From: Thalassia testudinum
Lineage: Eukaryota > Streptophyta > Magnoliopsida > Alismatales > Hydrocharitaceae
Length of the DNA stretch: 64,000 bases
Assembly: GCA_037157565.1 (NCBI GenBank)
Contig: JAZHRO010000073.1
Span: forward strand, 19,288,501-19,352,500
Reading direction: 5' to 3'
Under the pieces are notes generated by a model. The model saw nothing but the letters and a program-made list of their open reading frames with translations. It made no database searches and was not told where the DNA came from. Positions 63,853-64,000 of this stretch are shown piece after piece; the stretch's first letter is position 1, and each line of letters begins with the position of its first letter. A program made the position numbers and the translations under genes.

Positions 63853-63983
63853 AAGGGGGAGTTAAATGTAAAATCACAAGCAGCATGTTTTACTTTTTGC
63901 TGAAACAAAAAGGGGGAGATTTTATGCAAAACTTTTTTTAAATTTCATAATTATAATTTTGTTATCATCAAAAAGGGGGAGAA
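63853..63983 (+). other. El-11 repeated polypurine tracts
   Basis: Aagggggag occurs three times: 63853-63861, 63907-63918 (aaaaagggggag) and 63970-63981 directly before the 3' LTR. Multiple copies of this tract upstream of the 3' LTR are a known feature of Sireviruses; the last is the functional plus-strand primer. Confidence 0.88.
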
Positions 63984-64000
63984 TGTAAGCACCTTTATTT
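63984..64000 (+). repeat. El-11 3' LTR, first 17 bases
   Basis: Tgtaagcacctttattt matches the 5' LTR start (tgtaagcacctctgttt) with two differences. The remaining 1 kb lies outside the window. Confidence 0.85.

Larger units (their letters stand above)
56193..64000 (+). mobile_element. El-11: nearly complete Sirevirus-type Ty1/copia element
   Basis: Order: 5' LTR (56193-57196), PBS (57199-57210), gag, protease, integrase, RT, RNase H (57224-61250), a 1-kb spacer, an extra ORF (62250-63681), repeated polypurine tracts (63853-63983) and the first 17 bases of the 3' LTR (63984 on). Integrase before RT marks Ty1/copia. The extra ORF after pol and several aagggggag tracts mark the Sirevirus lineage. 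It is inserted in the El-10 LTR and should be flanked by cctaa (56188-56192) on the right, beyond the window. Gene order is complete, but premature stops make it inactive. Confidence 0.92.

Overview
This 64-kb window is heterochromatin-like DNA from a flowering plant. It consists almost entirely of nested, decayed LTR retrotransposons, and I find no intact host gene, rRNA gene, functional tRNA gene or CRISPR array. The organism type follows from the families present: Athila-like Ty3/gypsy elements (PBS matching tRNA-Asp, DLGxS protease, Athila-type RT/RNase H/integrase, 'gcatggggg' polypurine tracts) and Sirevirus-type Ty1/copia elements (initiator-Met PBS, UBN2-type gag, extra ORF after pol, repeated 'aagggggag' tracts). 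Nothing identifies the species.

Naming used below. El-1: oldest gypsy pol. El-2: inserted in El-1. El-3: in El-2. El-4: in El-3. El-5: in El-4. El-6: solo LTR in El-5. El-7: solo LTR in El-6. El-3a and El-3b: two further solo LTRs inside El-3. El-8 to El-11: right-hand part.

Layout. 1-1860 is unassigned AT-rich sequence. El-1 RNase H (+) runs to 2262 and resumes at 48283. The gap is El-2 (2263-48277, TSD taggc). The El-2 5' LTR is itself split by El-3 (3042-44723, minus strand, TSD gccgc). The El-3 integrase is broken by solo LTR El-3a (7638-9337, TSD ctata) and solo LTR El-3b (9995-14119, TSD gtcat). Its protease is broken by El-4 (16402-38873, minus strand, TSD tcagg). The El-4 5' LTR is broken by El-5 (23750-37909, plus strand, 3' end lost). 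The El-5 LTR is broken by solo LTR El-6 (about 24502-31289), which is broken by solo LTR El-7 (25981-28809, TSD cttaa). With the integrations ordered by containment, the stack is seven levels deep.

Right of 48283, El-1 integrase continues to about 51240 with an unidentified 1.8-kb interruption. Then follow a copia RT fragment (El-8), a gypsy LTR fragment (El-9), a 5'-LTR-plus-gag remnant of a minus-strand Sirevirus (El-10) and a nearly complete plus-strand Sirevirus (El-11, 56193 to past the window end). El-11 is inserted into the El-10 LTR.

No complete functional polyprotein survives. Where the expected codon is clear, the premature stops in El-11 and the PBS changes are C-to-T or G-to-A, as expected for methylated, silenced DNA. 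The most unusual signals are: arrays of short words (GACGTC, GATCGACCA, AGCT) in different LTR families, mostly just upstream of a TATA box; perfect inverted repeats at the 5' end of four gypsy LTR families; a tRNA/SINE-like box A/box B module in one LTR family; and an inverted gag duplication in El-5.
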